Shown piece by piece: positions 27,960-35,377 of a stretch of 64,000 nt of DNA (within the stretch, counting starts at the first letter, position 1; the number at the start of each line of letters is the position of its first letter). Position numbers and translations under genes: made by a program. This stretch comes from Serratia sp. UGAL515B_01. Its GTDB lineage: Bacteria; Pseudomonadota; Gammaproteobacteria; Enterobacterales; Enterobacteriaceae. Location of the stretch: contig NZ_CP109901.1 in NCBI RefSeq assembly GCF_033095805.1, positions 434,001 through 498,000 of the forward strand, given 5' to 3'. The notes beneath the pieces are model-generated. The model searched no databases, was not told the DNA's origin, and was given only the letters and a program-made list of their open reading frames with translations.

Positions 27960-28640
27960 CTACCTCCACTGTTCGCCAAATTTGAAGCCGATTTCATCCA
28001 GCGCAAGATCCATCTTTTCGATAAAATCCGGCACCTCATCGTCAAAGCGCTGCATAAATTCAGAGTCTCTCTCAACAGTCACAAAGTGCAGGTTTTCACG
28101 TTTCATGCGCGGATCGTAGTTTGCGAAATGCCAAGCCTCACAGCCGGTAACCCACATTGAGTATTGAACCTGCGCCATGTAATCAGCCTTTATCGCGTCG
28201 AAGCCGCCAAGCCTGAATTTTATGTACTGCGCGGTGGTGTAAGGGCATTTAAGCTCAAGGCCAACGCCATCCGAGCACAGGCCATCAGGGGAGCACGCCG
28301 TGCGCATTGACTCATCGCGATAGATGATCGGCGAGTCTTTAACGGTCACGCCGAAAATAAATTCAAATAGCGAACGTGCTTCCGCTTCGTGATCCTTTCC
28401 CCATGCCAGCGGCCTAGCCTTTACCTCTGGCGCTACTCCCGTGCATACCTCCGCGATCAGTGAGTTAAAATACGTAGTCTTTGTATCAGTCCACTTTGTG
28501 CCGCTGCGTGGCTTGGATATAACTGCAGATACACACGAGGCTGTGATAACTCCGAGGCGCAATTTCAGCCAGCTTTCATCACCCTGTTCGACGGTTAGAA
28601 TGTCGATGCCAGTGCGTTCTAGAATGATTTCTGGCGTCAT
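27960..28640 (-). CDS. exo: Lambda Exo-type 5'-3' exonuclease (YqaJ family)
   Basis: 226 residues, the size of lambda Exo. Motifs: [12 protein letters not shown], then TACSPDGL (metal Asp) and GLELKCP (Glu-x-Lys of the PD-(D/E)xK site). It resects duplex ends for single-strand annealing with the Bet protein encoded upstream; the start and stop overlap (ATGA) ensures joint translation. Confidence 0.92.
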   Translation of the reverse strand: MTPEIILERTGIDILTVEQGDESWLKLRLGVITASCVSAVISKPRSGTKWTDTKTTYFNSLIAEVCTGVAPEVKARPLAWGKDHEAEARSLFEFIFGVTVKDSPIIYRDESMRTACSPDGLCSDGVGLELKCPYTTAQYIKFRLGGFDAIKADYMAQVQYSMWVTGCEAWHFANYDPRMKRENLHFVTVERDSEFMQRFDDEVPDFIEKMDLALDEIGFKFGEQWR

Positions 28641-29422
28641 GCTGCCACCTTGGCTTTTGCCGCCAAAAAGCCACGGGCTTTAATGGCCTCTTCTTCGGTG
28701 ATATCGTTGGCAGATGAGATAGGGCGGCGGAATGTCTGTGAGCAAATCGGGTAGAGATCTTCCCACGTCTTATTCATGCTAGTGAGCAGGTCTGTAATGC
28801 TTTGCAGGGTTTCAGAGGATGCAGGGGAAATATCGCGCTCATTCGATTGTTCGCCATGCATGTCAGACCAAGGCTCGTTAGTTGTTGCGGAAATCACGCG
28901 CTCAGCCTCATCCTTGTCATAAATCCCGGCAAATCCGAATGCCAATCTTGCGCACTGAATCATGGCTTTATGTCTTAACATACGCTTGGGGTGTGATTGC
29001 CATGGCCCTTTGACTTCATAGCCGCTTTTGGATTTAAAAGCCTCACGCTTGCACTCGTCCATCCATTCTGTGACGCTAATTGGGTGATTGCGATCCTTTC
29101 GGTATACCTTGCAAGTGCATGATTCGGCATCCTGCACAAACTCCATGCCATCAAACTGAGGGTGTTCGTTAATGATCCTTGCCCATCCATCTACGCCAAC
29201 CACCGGTACAATGCCATTCTGTTTGTCTGGAAAGGCGTAGATTTCTTTAGTGAATGGGTTTAATCCGTACTGATTTGCTACGATCAGTAACGCCGTAAAT
29301 TGGGCGTCTGTAGCCTCACCGGAAAATGCCGTAGCTTTTAATACGCCAACCAAGTCTGATCCGGCATCCATGCCTAGTCGTTCTGCTAGCTTCCCTGCCA
29401 TTGTTACCAATGCTGTTGTCAT
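28637..29422 (-). CDS. bet: Bet/RecT-family single-strand annealing protein
   Basis: 261 residues, as in lambda (261). [20 protein letters not shown], then [20 protein letters not shown] and [20 protein letters not shown] are clear family features. The ATG at 29422 is chosen over a GTG one codon upstream. It anneals complementary DNA and pairs with Exo. Confidence 0.93.
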   Translation of the reverse strand: MTTALVTMAGKLAERLGMDAGSDLVGVLKATAFSGEATDAQFTALLIVANQYGLNPFTKEIYAFPDKQNGIVPVVGVDGWARIINEHPQFDGMEFVQDAESCTCKVYRKDRNHPISVTEWMDECKREAFKSKSGYEVKGPWQSHPKRMLRHKAMIQCARLAFGFAGIYDKDEAERVISATTNEPWSDMHGEQSNERDISPASSETLQSITDLLTSMNKTWEDLYPICSQTFRRPISSANDITEEEAIKARGFLAAKAKVAA

Positions 29423-29739
29423 CACGCCACCTCATCAAAATGATTGTTTACCTGCAGTAGCTCCATAGCCCGTTCCATCTTCACTTTTCGCTGCACGATC
29501 TCGTACTGGACATCATGCAAGCGTTCGTCCATCCAGTCAGAATGCAGCATTGCGTTTAACTGGCGTTGATCTGCGTGTGGGAAAAGCGTGCTTGCAGCAT
29601 TGCGTAGAGCGTGCAATTTCAAGCCGTTCATTTCCTTTTCGGTGCGGTCACCGATAAGGTTCTGCTCGTCCTGGTCCATTTCGAGGATCTGCTCGTATTG
29701 CTCTAAAGCCTCGTCGACCATCTGCTGGTAGTTGCTCAT
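29422..29739 (-). CDS. Hypothetical early protein upstream of bet
   Basis: 105 residues, MSNYQQMVDEALEQYEQILE onward, acidic and helical. It occupies the position of Gam-type or host-nuclease-modulating genes in lambdoid red operons, but I see no sequence resemblance to Gam. Its TGA overlaps the bet start (TGATG). Confidence 0.6.
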   Translation of the reverse strand: MSNYQQMVDEALEQYEQILEMDQDEQNLIGDRTEKEMNGLKLHALRNAASTLFPHADQRQLNAMLHSDWMDERLHDVQYEIVQRKVKMERAMELLQVNNHFDEVA

Positions 29740-29843
29740 TTCAACCCCCGGTAAAATAGACAGCGTGAGATTTGAAACAGGTCTTCGTCTTTACGTTCAA
29801 TGGCAAGCAGCGCCATTAGCTGCAATGCGCGTGATAGATTCAT
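29736..29843 (-). CDS. 35-residue peptide gene
   Basis: Encodes MNLSRALQLMALLAIERKDE through to RGLK. AGAGGTGAC lies about 8 bases before the start, and it overlaps the next gene by 4 bp. An amphipathic helix is likely. It is part of a chain of tiny overlapping genes. Confidence 0.5.
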   Translation of the reverse strand: MNLSRALQLMALLAIERKDEDLFQISRCLFYRGLK

Positions 29844-29920
29844 AACGGGTCACCTCTCTGGTTAAGAGTTTCTTTAAGCCAGCGGCAGAAGGTGGTTATT
29901 ACGCTTCTTATGCTTATCAT
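29840..29920 (-). CDS. 26-residue peptide gene
   Basis: Encodes MISIRSVITTFCRWLKETLN ending QRGDPL. GGAG lies upstream, and the gene overlaps its neighbours by ATGA on both sides, which argues that it is translated. Function unknown. Confidence 0.45.
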   Translation of the reverse strand: MISIRSVITTFCRWLKETLNQRGDPL

Positions 29921-30024
29921 GCGTATGCCTCCGAGCTGGGTTTAGTGCTATCAATTAGCCATTGATGAATACGTTCAAGTAGAGTTTTAGCGACGCCAAT
30001 AGCGCCGCCGATAGCGTTAGCCAT
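29917..30024 (-). CDS. 35-residue peptide gene
   Basis: Encodes MANAIGGAIGVAKTLLERIH through to SSEAYA: a Gly/Ala-rich hydrophobic N-terminus and an amphipathic helix, resembling a small membrane-active peptide. It overlaps the following gene by ATGA. Its position in the left operon recalls lambda kil, but similarity is not evident. Confidence 0.5.
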   Translation of the reverse strand: MANAIGGAIGVAKTLLERIHQWLIDSTKPSSEAYA

Positions 30025-30083
30025 TGACGTTTTCCTTTGATTAGTGGTGAGTGGTGATTAGTAGGTCACCCTTACATATTGAT

Positions 30084-30251
30084 TTAACAGTACGTTTTCA
30101 CGCCGAATTGAGATAAGAATTTACAAATCTCTTCGTATTCCTCATCCGTAATTCCCAGATCTTCTAGGAAGTCGTTAAATGAGTTACGAGCCGCTTCTTT
30201 GCCAAGCGCGTAGATGAGCGCCTGTAGTTTTGCTGGTGCTTGAATTTCCAT
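30084..30251 (-). CDS. 55-residue acidic phage protein
   Basis: Encodes MEIQAPAKLQALIYALGKEA through to FLSQFGVKTYC. GGAGAAGTG directly precedes the ATG. Compact helical protein; no family recognised. Confidence 0.55.
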   Translation of the reverse strand: MEIQAPAKLQALIYALGKEAARNSFNDFLEDLGITDEEYEEICKFLSQFGVKTYC

Positions 30252-30307
30252 TCACTTCTCCAGATATAAAAAAAGCACCATCAGGTGCCGTTATTGTTGG
30301 ATGCGCT

Positions 30308-30487
30308 CTATTTGCGCTTTAAGTTACGTGCCTTGCGTGCTGCTCGGCGCATCTTTGCTACACCGCTTGGCTTGTGCGGATGCTTGTTGCGGGCCTTACC
30401 GCGTGATGGCTCATAATTCAAATTGCTTGGTGGCAATAAAAAACGGCTGATTGAAAGCAGCCACTTAGTTAGCGTTGAGTTGTGCAT
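30308..30487 (-). CDS. 59-residue highly basic phage protein
   Basis: Encodes MHNSTLTKWLLSISRFLLPP followed by a Lys/Arg-rich tail (RGKARNKHPHKPSGVAKMRR). GGAG lies 9 bases upstream. The basic tail suggests nucleic-acid binding; the N-terminus may touch membrane. Function unknown. Confidence 0.5.
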   Translation of the reverse strand: MHNSTLTKWLLSISRFLLPPSNLNYEPSRGKARNKHPHKPSGVAKMRRAARKARNLKRK

Positions 30488-30517
30488 TCATTTACTCCAG
30501 ACATAAAAAAAGCCGCA

Positions 30518-30697
30518 CTAAGCGACTTGGTGATTAACTGGCTCAACTTTATGGACAAAGAAAAGTTCAGCCATTCCGTTTTGATTGAGGACTTTTTCAG
30601 CCTCTTTTATGGCCTCTGTATCGTTCTCTGCTGATACATGAAATGTGGTCTTACATCCACATGGGATGTCGTAGCATGTGGCTCTGTACTCAGTCAT
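30518..30697 (-). CDS. 59-residue phage protein with Cys cluster
   Basis: Encodes MTEYRATCYDIPCGCKTTFH onward. Three Cys in YDIPCGCKT plus Cys8 could bind a metal. It overlaps the previous gene by 8 bp (ATGACTGA). Resembles small zinc-ribbon-like early proteins; no family named. Confidence 0.5.
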   Translation of the reverse strand: MTEYRATCYDIPCGCKTTFHVSAENDTEAIKEAEKVLNQNGMAELFFVHKVEPVNHQVA

Positions 30698-30953
30698 TAA
30701 GTAGCCCGTGAATTACCTTCTCAGCAAGGTTCTTGGCTTCTTGCAGCTGAGACAGCCTTTCTCTGAGGCTTTTTTCTTTAGCTTCAATTAGGCTCGAAAC
30801 AGTCGGCAGATCAAGACGCAATACGCCAGCAGTACTGTCGCTACCGAGATAAAATCTATCATCACCCCGGCTATGAGCGTAAGAAAGCCTATTTATTGCT
30901 TCCAAGCTTTCTTCACATTTAAAAATTTCATCTAATACTTTTTTCAATTCCAT
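30690..30953 (-). CDS. Hypothetical early protein, coiled coil
   Basis: 87 residues, MELKKVLDEIFKCEESLEAI onward, with a long helix in the C-terminal half (LRERLSQLQEAKNLAEKVIH). It overlaps the next gene by 8 bp. No family recognised. Confidence 0.55.
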   Translation of the reverse strand: MELKKVLDEIFKCEESLEAINRLSYAHSRGDDRFYLGSDSTAGVLRLDLPTVSSLIEAKEKSLRERLSQLQEAKNLAEKVIHGLLND

Positions 30954-30975
30954 AATGGCCTCTCTGTCACGTTAA

Positions 30976-31050
30976 TTAACTCTGGTGGTGCAGTGAGATA
31001 CATGCCCTGGTGTTGGCTTTACTCCGTATCCCACCGCACCCCAGAGTTAA
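30976..31050. repeat. Imperfect long inverted repeat between early-left genes
   Basis: Arms of 25-26 bases (TTAACTCTGGTGGTGCAGTG against the mirror TTAACTCTGGGGTGCGGTGG, both continuing to GATAC) enclose a 24-base loop. The RNA would form a long hairpin in a 185-bp non-coding gap of the operon (30954-31138). No T-run follows, so a plain terminator is unlikely; an RNase III site or antiterminated element is possible. Confidence 0.6.
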
Positions 31051-31138
31051 CTAAGCCCCCCACGTGTAGGGGCAGAGGTAAAATCACTTGATAGTTAACA
31101 TCGTGTAAGCATCTGTAGCCAGTTCCCGGGGAGGCGTG

Positions 31139-31402
31139 TTAGTCAAAGCCGTATGCATTGCGCTGGAAGTCAGCCGCCGACAGTCCTTCGCATCGTTGTT
31201 CTTCGGCCTCTCCCCTTGCGAAGTGGTGCGCCCATTGCGTAGCAGTGCGGGGCGGTAATAGTTTGCCGTTGTAGTCGCTGTAAACTTCGTCGGCTTGCTC
31301 GTTGCACTGATCCAAGGTATCCAAGAGCTGCCGGTCAGAAACGTCGGCACCATACTGATCAAAAATTGACTTAAGTTTTTGCTTAGAAATCTGTGTAGCC
31401 AT
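31139..31402 (-). CDS. Hypothetical early protein downstream of N
   Basis: 87 residues, MATQISKQKLKSIFDQYGAD onward, acidic, with WAHHFARGEAEEQRCEGLSA near the end. An overlapping minus-strand frame (31084-31416) is Ser/Thr/Pro-rich noise and is rejected. It starts 10 bases after the N gene. Confidence 0.55.
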   Translation of the reverse strand: MATQISKQKLKSIFDQYGADVSDRQLLDTLDQCNEQADEVYSDYNGKLLPPRTATQWAHHFARGEAEEQRCEGLSAADFQRNAYGFD

Positions 31403-31412
31403 CGTCTAGCCC

Positions 31413-31670
31413 TCACTTAACAATGTGAACTGCTTCTTTGCGTGTAGTGCGATAACCTGCTGCAAATCTCGCTACGTCCGGGATACAGGTCGCACCGCTG
31501 TAACTCTCAGTGCTTTTGTGCTCACAAAGTGCCAATGCTTTAGCTACTCTGTGAGAGCCTACAAGAGCCGCTGAAACGCTCTTGCATAAGCGAATATCCT
31601 TTGTTGCTTCTGCACGTTCCGCAGCTCTACGGAGCTTACGACGCAGTTTGCAGCGTTCTCTTGAGTTCAT
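31413..31670 (-). CDS. N: N-type transcription antitermination protein (P22 gp24-like)
   Basis: 85 residues. The N-terminus has an arginine-rich motif (SRERCKLRRKLRRAAERAEA) like the boxB-binding peptides of lambda and P22 N. The C-terminus IPDVARFAAGYRTTRKE resembles LPGVALYAAGHRKSK of P22 gp24 as I recall it. It lies second in the leftward operon, downstream of a good boxA and boxB. N with Nus factors lets RNA polymerase pass early terminators. Confidence 0.72.
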   Translation of the reverse strand: MNSRERCKLRRKLRRAAERAEATKDIRLCKSVSAALVGSHRVAKALALCEHKSTESYSGATCIPDVARFAAGYRTTRKEAVHIVK

Positions 31671-31711
31671 CGTGTAACCCTCCGCTAAAGCCCCATTTAC
31701 GTGGATGTTAT

Positions 31712-31885
31712 TTACTTATCAAGTAATTGAGATTTAATCTCACAAAGCACCTCTAGAGAGGCCTCATCTCCAGCTTTACAGGCTGCTGCTTGCATCCGTG
31801 TTATTGCTTCCAAGTCAGCACAGTTATATGCAGCTTGAACCTTGGCGATTGCGATTATTGCTGTTTCCAGTGTTAGTGATTTCAT
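31712..31885 (-). CDS. 57-residue first gene of the left operon
   Basis: Encodes MKSLTLETAIIAIAKVQAAY through to EIKSQLLDK. AGAGGA lies upstream. Helical and acidic; it lies between nutL and N. No family recognised. Confidence 0.5.
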   Translation of the reverse strand: MKSLTLETAIIAIAKVQAAYNCADLEAITRMQAAACKAGDEASLEVLCEIKSQLLDK

Positions 31886-31954
31886 CTTGCAATCCTCTTA
31901 GTGGTTTTATTGCTGCCGCCTCACATTGACAGCGACAGAGTAAAAACACTTTTG

Positions 31955-31993
31955 GTACACCTTTCGGCATACAGTCCTGATTGTTAAAGAGCA
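31955..31993 (-). promoter_or_regulatory. nutL site: boxA and boxB
   Basis: On the minus strand TGCTCTTTAACA (31993-31982) equals the rRNA boxA consensus. Nine bases later GTATGCCGAAAGGTGTAC (31972-31955) can fold into a 7-bp stem with a GAAA loop, the usual boxB shape. It lies about 40 bp downstream of PL and before N. Confidence 0.78.
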
Positions 31994-32033
31994 TGACACT
32001 TGGTGCGTGTCGGTGTTTCGTTTTGATGGGTTG

Positions 32034-32100
32034 ATAATAGCTTTAGCGATTTAGTGAGTCAATCGCATAGGCGATAATAATTACCGATAAAGCGATAATT
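32034..32100 (-). promoter_or_regulatory. Leftward early promoter PL with repressor operators
   Basis: On the minus strand TTGACT (32062-32057), a 17-bp spacer and TATTAT (32039-32034) form a good sigma-70 promoter. Operator-like palindromes ATCGCATAGGCGAT (32062-32075) and TTACCGATAAAGCGATAA (32081-32098) overlap or abut it. They share the half-site TATCGC/GCGATA with the operators at 34615-34679. Confidence 0.78.
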
Positions 32101-32318
32101 TGATGATAATTAAAGTGATTTATTTTTATTGCTGACTGGCGGGGAAGGGGTGAACGTTTAATTTTGTGGAATTACACCAGATTAGAAAGCTGATTGGCAT
32201 GGGCAGGGATCGAACCGACACCTAGGTGGTGACCAAATCGCGATTATTTGAATGTTACGATAGGAATATCAGTGTGTTAGGGTGATCATCAGGTGGTGAC
32301 TGTGGGAGATCGGGGGAA
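32101..32318. other. Non-coding stretch between PL and the accessory cassette
   Basis: About 220 bp without a credible ORF. It contains the sequence GGCAGGGATCGAACCGACACC, which looks like the T-arm of a tRNA but does not fold into one, and two copies of AGGTGGTGAC (32224, 32291). Purpose unknown. Confidence 0.3.
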
Positions 32319-32345
32319 TAAAAAACCCGGCTCGGTGGCCGGGTT
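32319..32345 (-). terminator. Rho-independent terminator of the accessory cassette
   Basis: On the minus strand AACCCGGC, a 6-base loop, GCCGGGTT and a run of T close the two-gene unit at the stop codon of its second gene. This insulates the cassette from the PL operon. Confidence 0.88.
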
Positions 32346-32787
32346 AGAGGTGTGGAATTATCATTGCTAAATTACGCCAACTAAAGAAAAATGTTGTGAT
32401 TGATATCATCAAAAATGATAACCCCAATAAGGTTAATGCAAAATCAACAGGCAAGTTAACAACTTGACTCTTATGAAAAAACATAGCAACTAGCGGGAAA
32501 ATGCAAGATGCAATAAGCGTAGCTCCGGTGTTTATTAACCCGCTCACAATGCCCTTAAGTACGTTATTCTTCTTCAGCGCCCCAAGCAGGCCCTTGCTGC
32601 TGTCTGCGCTAGTGAAGATGGTTATAGCTGCAAGAACAAAACCAAAAAGTATCCCGGACACGGTTGACAAGACACCTGCTACAGAGATGATGCTTTGTTG
32701 ATCCATAGGGGTCAGGTGGCGAATACCAAAAAATGTTAGCAGTAACGCCAGCACGCTCTTTGCTAAAAATATTGTTAACTGGCTCAT
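32344..32787 (-). CDS. Unknown four-span membrane protein (accessory cassette, gene 2)
   Basis: 147 residues from MSQLTIFLAKSVLALLLTFF. Four hydrophobic segments at about 5-22, 32-56, 78-102 and 112-135; between spans 2 and 3 a short charged loop (SADSSKGLLGALKKNNVLKG). It follows gene 1 by 13 bp with AGGT before the start and ends in its own terminator. Small multi-span proteins paired with a soluble partner next to cI are often superinfection-exclusion or abortive-infection effectors; that role here is inference. I recognise no named family. Confidence 0.75.
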   Translation of the reverse strand: MSQLTIFLAKSVLALLLTFFGIRHLTPMDQQSIISVAGVLSTVSGILFGFVLAAITIFTSADSSKGLLGALKKNNVLKGIVSGLINTGATLIASCIFPLVAMFFHKSQVVNLPVDFALTLLGLSFLMISITTFFFSWRNLAMIIPHL

Positions 32788-32800
32788 GGTTGTTACCTGC

Positions 32801-33757
32801 CTATGCTGTGCTTTTTGGCAAAGCGTACTGATCAAGATAACGAGAATTCTCTATTTTTGCCTGTATCATTGCGATTTTCATGTCTGAGTCGCTTGAATAA
32901 CCATCATGTTGTATGATAACAGACTTCTTCACCGTTAGGACCTGGTCAACTAAATTTTTCTTCTTTCTATCGCCTTGCGCAACAACATCAGCTTTCTCTA
33001 CGGCTAACCCGCCATCACCAATTGGGAATTTTTCTAATAACTCTTTGATGCTACTTTTTACATCGAAAGTGAGCCACCCCTTTAGATTTCTTTTCAATGG
33101 AGACTGCCCACGAAGTAGGAGTGTGATGTGACTGGAGCATGTTCCTTTAGCCATTGCGATGACCTGTTTTGCAAAAGTCCCACTAAGATCATAGTTTGAT
33201 TCGTTGAGATTTCTTGGTATGGCAAGCGATAGTTCGCAACTACGCAACGCTGATCCAGTTTCAAGTAATTCCTTTATGCTTTCTTGTCGCCATATAGCTT
33301 CGAAAGATATTGGAGACGAGCATGAAGAAGTGCTGAATAAAATGTAAGACAAATCGCTGTGCTTTGGGCCAAGATGATTGAGGGATAGAACTAAAAGGTC
33401 GTCTTTTGGGTAATAAATAAAAAAAGTTCTTTCTGTCAATACTTTGGAGCCGATAAGTGGTATTTTTTCTTCAACCCATGACTCATCACTGATATATGCC
33501 AAGTGTGCGCCATTTCTTTTTCTAGACATATATCCAAAATATGAATGATTTACATCATCCTTATCTATAAACTGAATTTTTAAGTGCCGCTCCCCAAACT
33601 CCACATAATGAGCTTTATCATTGGATTGGTTGCACTTTCTGTAAAGCTCATCAAATGCAGAAGAAATTGCTCCGGGATATGCTGAGCGCATGTTTTCTGA
33701 ACCGGTATAGAAACCAACTCTAATCCCTTTTATCCTTTTTTCTTGTGCAGCAACCAT
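32801..33757 (-). CDS. Unknown soluble protein (accessory cassette, gene 1)
   Basis: 318 residues from MVAAQEKRIKGIRVGFYTGS. Mixed alpha/beta, no signal peptide or membrane span; alternating strands such as FFIYYPKDDLLVLSLNHLGP and ITLLLRGQSPLKRNLKGWLT, ending in a charged helix. AT-richer than its surroundings, which suggests separate acquisition. It is expressed from the strand of cI but separated from cI by 133 bp including a GCCGCC/GGCGGC hairpin (33822-33844), so it may be transcribed in the lysogen. Not assigned to a family; a sensor or toxin-control role beside the membrane protein is conjecture. Confidence 0.72.
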   Translation of the reverse strand: MVAAQEKRIKGIRVGFYTGSENMRSAYPGAISSAFDELYRKCNQSNDKAHYVEFGERHLKIQFIDKDDVNHSYFGYMSRKRNGAHLAYISDESWVEEKIPLIGSKVLTERTFFIYYPKDDLLVLSLNHLGPKHSDLSYILFSTSSCSSPISFEAIWRQESIKELLETGSALRSCELSLAIPRNLNESNYDLSGTFAKQVIAMAKGTCSSHITLLLRGQSPLKRNLKGWLTFDVKSSIKELLEKFPIGDGGLAVEKADVVAQGDRKKKNLVDQVLTVKKSVIIQHDGYSSDSDMKIAMIQAKIENSRYLDQYALPKSTA

Positions 33758-33890
33758 TATTGGCTCCAATCCTGTCAATCAAAAGTTAATTAGCTTTTTA
33801 AAATGTTATCAAGATCACCCCGCCGCCACTTCATTCCAGGCGGCTACCCAATCATTTTTCCCCAACCCTACACCAGCCTCATCTTAGTCT

Positions 33891-34583
33891 CTACCAGAAG
33901 CGCTTGTAGTCTATCGACTGCCTGAGCAATACCTTTGCCATGATGAAAAACTGGTCCTCGTCAGATTGGCTGATGTGCCAATCCCGGTATCTCTGGTTGT
34001 CAGAGATCACAATTAACTTGTTACCCTGCATCTGTAGCCGCTTGATGTGGAGAGTGTTGCCAAAGACAAACACATAGATCCCATCACCATCAAACTGCGT
34101 CACAGCCATATCGACAAAAACATCATCGCCAGGGTTTATTGTGCCCTCCATGCTGTCACCGCGAACAGTGATCAGTTTCACCGTGTCGGCAGGGCGATTG
34201 CCAAACAACGATGCTGCCTGCTCGTTCGTGTACTCAATGGCTCTAATTCTCTCGATGAAGTCTGTTGAAACAAACGTTCCTGGCCCTGCACTGGCTTGAA
34301 TGTCTAAAACATCCACCCTGTAAAAATCGCTTTCCGTACTAAGTGCCAAGTCCACAGGCAAAGGGTGAGCACCGTCAATGCGCATTGGCTCAGAGCCATC
34401 AGACAACCATTCTGGACGCACACCTAGAACCTTGGCGATATCAACAATCTTTCGCGATCCTTGCGCCCCGCCAGAAACTAGCTTCCATACACTGGATTGC
34501 GCCATACCCACAGCTTTAGCAAGCGATCCTTGCGTATATCCGCTCTCCTTCATCGCTATCTCTAGGCGTTTAGAAAAAGTCAT
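33891..34583 (-). CDS. cI: CI-like prophage repressor (S24 peptidase)
   Basis: 230 residues from MTFSKRLEIAMKESGYTQGS. Helix-turn-helix about 17-37 (TQGSLAKAVGMAQSSVWKLV), a cleavable Ala-Gly in QASAGPGTF, catalytic Ser in VRGDSMEGTI and catalytic Lys in TLHIKRLQ. It maintains lysogeny by binding the operators at PL and PR; RecA-stimulated self-cleavage on DNA damage is predicted. Transcribed leftward from PRM. Confidence 0.95.
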   Translation of the reverse strand: MTFSKRLEIAMKESGYTQGSLAKAVGMAQSSVWKLVSGGAQGSRKIVDIAKVLGVRPEWLSDGSEPMRIDGAHPLPVDLALSTESDFYRVDVLDIQASAGPGTFVSTDFIERIRAIEYTNEQAASLFGNRPADTVKLITVRGDSMEGTINPGDDVFVDMAVTQFDGDGIYVFVFGNTLHIKRLQMQGNKLIVISDNQRYRDWHISQSDEDQFFIMAKVLLRQSIDYKRFW

Positions 34584-34610
34584 AAAAACCTCGCACATAC
34601 ATCGGGTCTC

Positions 34611-34682
34611 ATCATATCGCCGCAGCGATACATTATCAAAATCGTTAAAGCGATTGCTTTTAGCTAAAGCGATAGCTAAAAT
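34611..34682. promoter_or_regulatory. Immunity switch: PRM, PR and three operators
   Basis: PR on the plus strand: TTGCTT (34654), 17 bp, TAAAAT (34677). PRM on the minus strand: TTGATA (34639-34634), 17 bp, TATGAT (34616-34611). Operators: TATCGCCGCAGCGATA (34615-34630) inside PRM, AATCGTTAAAGCGATT (34640-34655) between the promoters, and TTAGCTAAAGCGATAGCTAA (34660-34679) inside PR. Centres are 25 and 22 bp apart, as expected for cooperating dimers. Confidence 0.82.
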
Positions 34683-34711
34683 CAGCTCTGAGTAATAGAA
34701 AAGGGGATTTT

Positions 34712-34945
34712 ATGAAACATCACTTAGTCGAAAAAGCGATTGCGATTGTTGGCAGCCAAGCCGCTCTGGTGAAAGCTGTTGGCAAAGCGCAGTCCACTGT
34801 ATCCGACTGGTTGAACGGGAAAAAACAAATCTCCGTTGAAGGAGCGTTACTTCTCTCAAAAGCAACCGACGGGAAAATTCACCCATCAGAGTTCCGACCA
34901 GACAAGGCCAGCTTGTTCGAGCAGTTGAACAAGAAAGCCGCATAG
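34712..34945 (+). CDS. cro: Cro-like repressor
   Basis: 77 residues, MKHHLVEKAIAIVGSQAALV onward, with helix-turn-helix SQAALVKAVGKAQSTVSDWL (YdaS/Cro type). First gene rightward from PR, divergent from cI. It antagonises cI at the operators and commits to lytic growth. Confidence 0.88.
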   Translation: MKHHLVEKAIAIVGSQAALVKAVGKAQSTVSDWLNGKKQISVEGALLLSKATDGKIHPSEFRPDKASLFEQLNKKAA

Positions 34946-34951
34946 CACCAC

Positions 34952-34993
34952 CGCTCTTTAACACTACTGACCGCCCTTGCTGAGAAGTAGGGC
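34952..34993 (+). promoter_or_regulatory. nutR site: boxA and hairpin
   Basis: CGCTCTTTAACA (34952-34963) is a boxA, and nine bases later GCCCT/AGGGC (34973-34993) forms a hairpin with an 11-base loop containing GAGAA. Position after cro and spacing equal those of nutL, but the hairpin differs from boxB of nutL. Confidence 0.65.
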
Positions 34994-35055
34994 ACAACTA
35001 CCAAGTGGTCACCTACGGGCTGATCACATCTAAACAACACGGAGAAGTATCACAA

Positions 35056-35352
35056 ATGGAATGCGCAAAAACACGCAAAGCCGCTCGTCAAATTGAGAGC
35101 GCATTACTGAATAAAATTGCTGTGAAAGGGGTTAGCCAGATAGCTGAAAGCATCGGCGTTAACCCGTCACAGGTCACCAGATGGAAAGATTCGTTAGTAC
35201 CAAGAATGGCAATGCTGCTTGCAGTGCTGGAGTGGGGAGTCGTTGACGATGACCTGGCCCGGATAGCTAAACAAGTGGCGGCGCTGCTGATACCAAAAGA
35301 AAAACCCCGGTCGGCTAACCAGGGTTCGGAACAGATAAGCATTGAATTCTGA
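35056..35352 (+). CDS. cII: CII-like transcriptional activator
   Basis: 98 residues from MECAKTRKAARQIESALLNK (lambda CII 97). Helix-turn-helix GVSQIAESIGVNPSQVTRWK matches the CII family. The upstream frame extension to 35005 lacks a ribosome site. CII activates PRE and int for lysogeny; a TTGC-N6-TTGC box lies in its own 5' end. Confidence 0.9.
   Translation: MECAKTRKAARQIESALLNKIAVKGVSQIAESIGVNPSQVTRWKDSLVPRMAMLLAVLEWGVVDDDLARIAKQVAALLIPKEKPRSANQGSEQISIEF
35065..35078 (-). promoter_or_regulatory. CII box of PRE
   Basis: On the minus strand TTGCGTGTTTTTGC has the TTGC-N6-TTGC direct repeat recognised by CII and is close to the lambda PRE box. It overlaps the cII start and points toward cI, as in lambda. 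Confidence 0.75.
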
Positions 35353-35377
35353 TGCAATTATACGGAGTGCCGAATAA

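Noticed and set aside
31084..31416. 110-codon minus-strand ORF
   Set aside because: It overlaps the better-composed 87-codon gene at 31139-31402 almost entirely and is Ser/Thr/Pro-rich.
32193..32240. tRNA-like T-arm (reverse complement GGTTCGATCCCTGCC)
   Set aside because: The flanking bases do not form the T-stem or an acceptor stem, and no anticodon arm is present.
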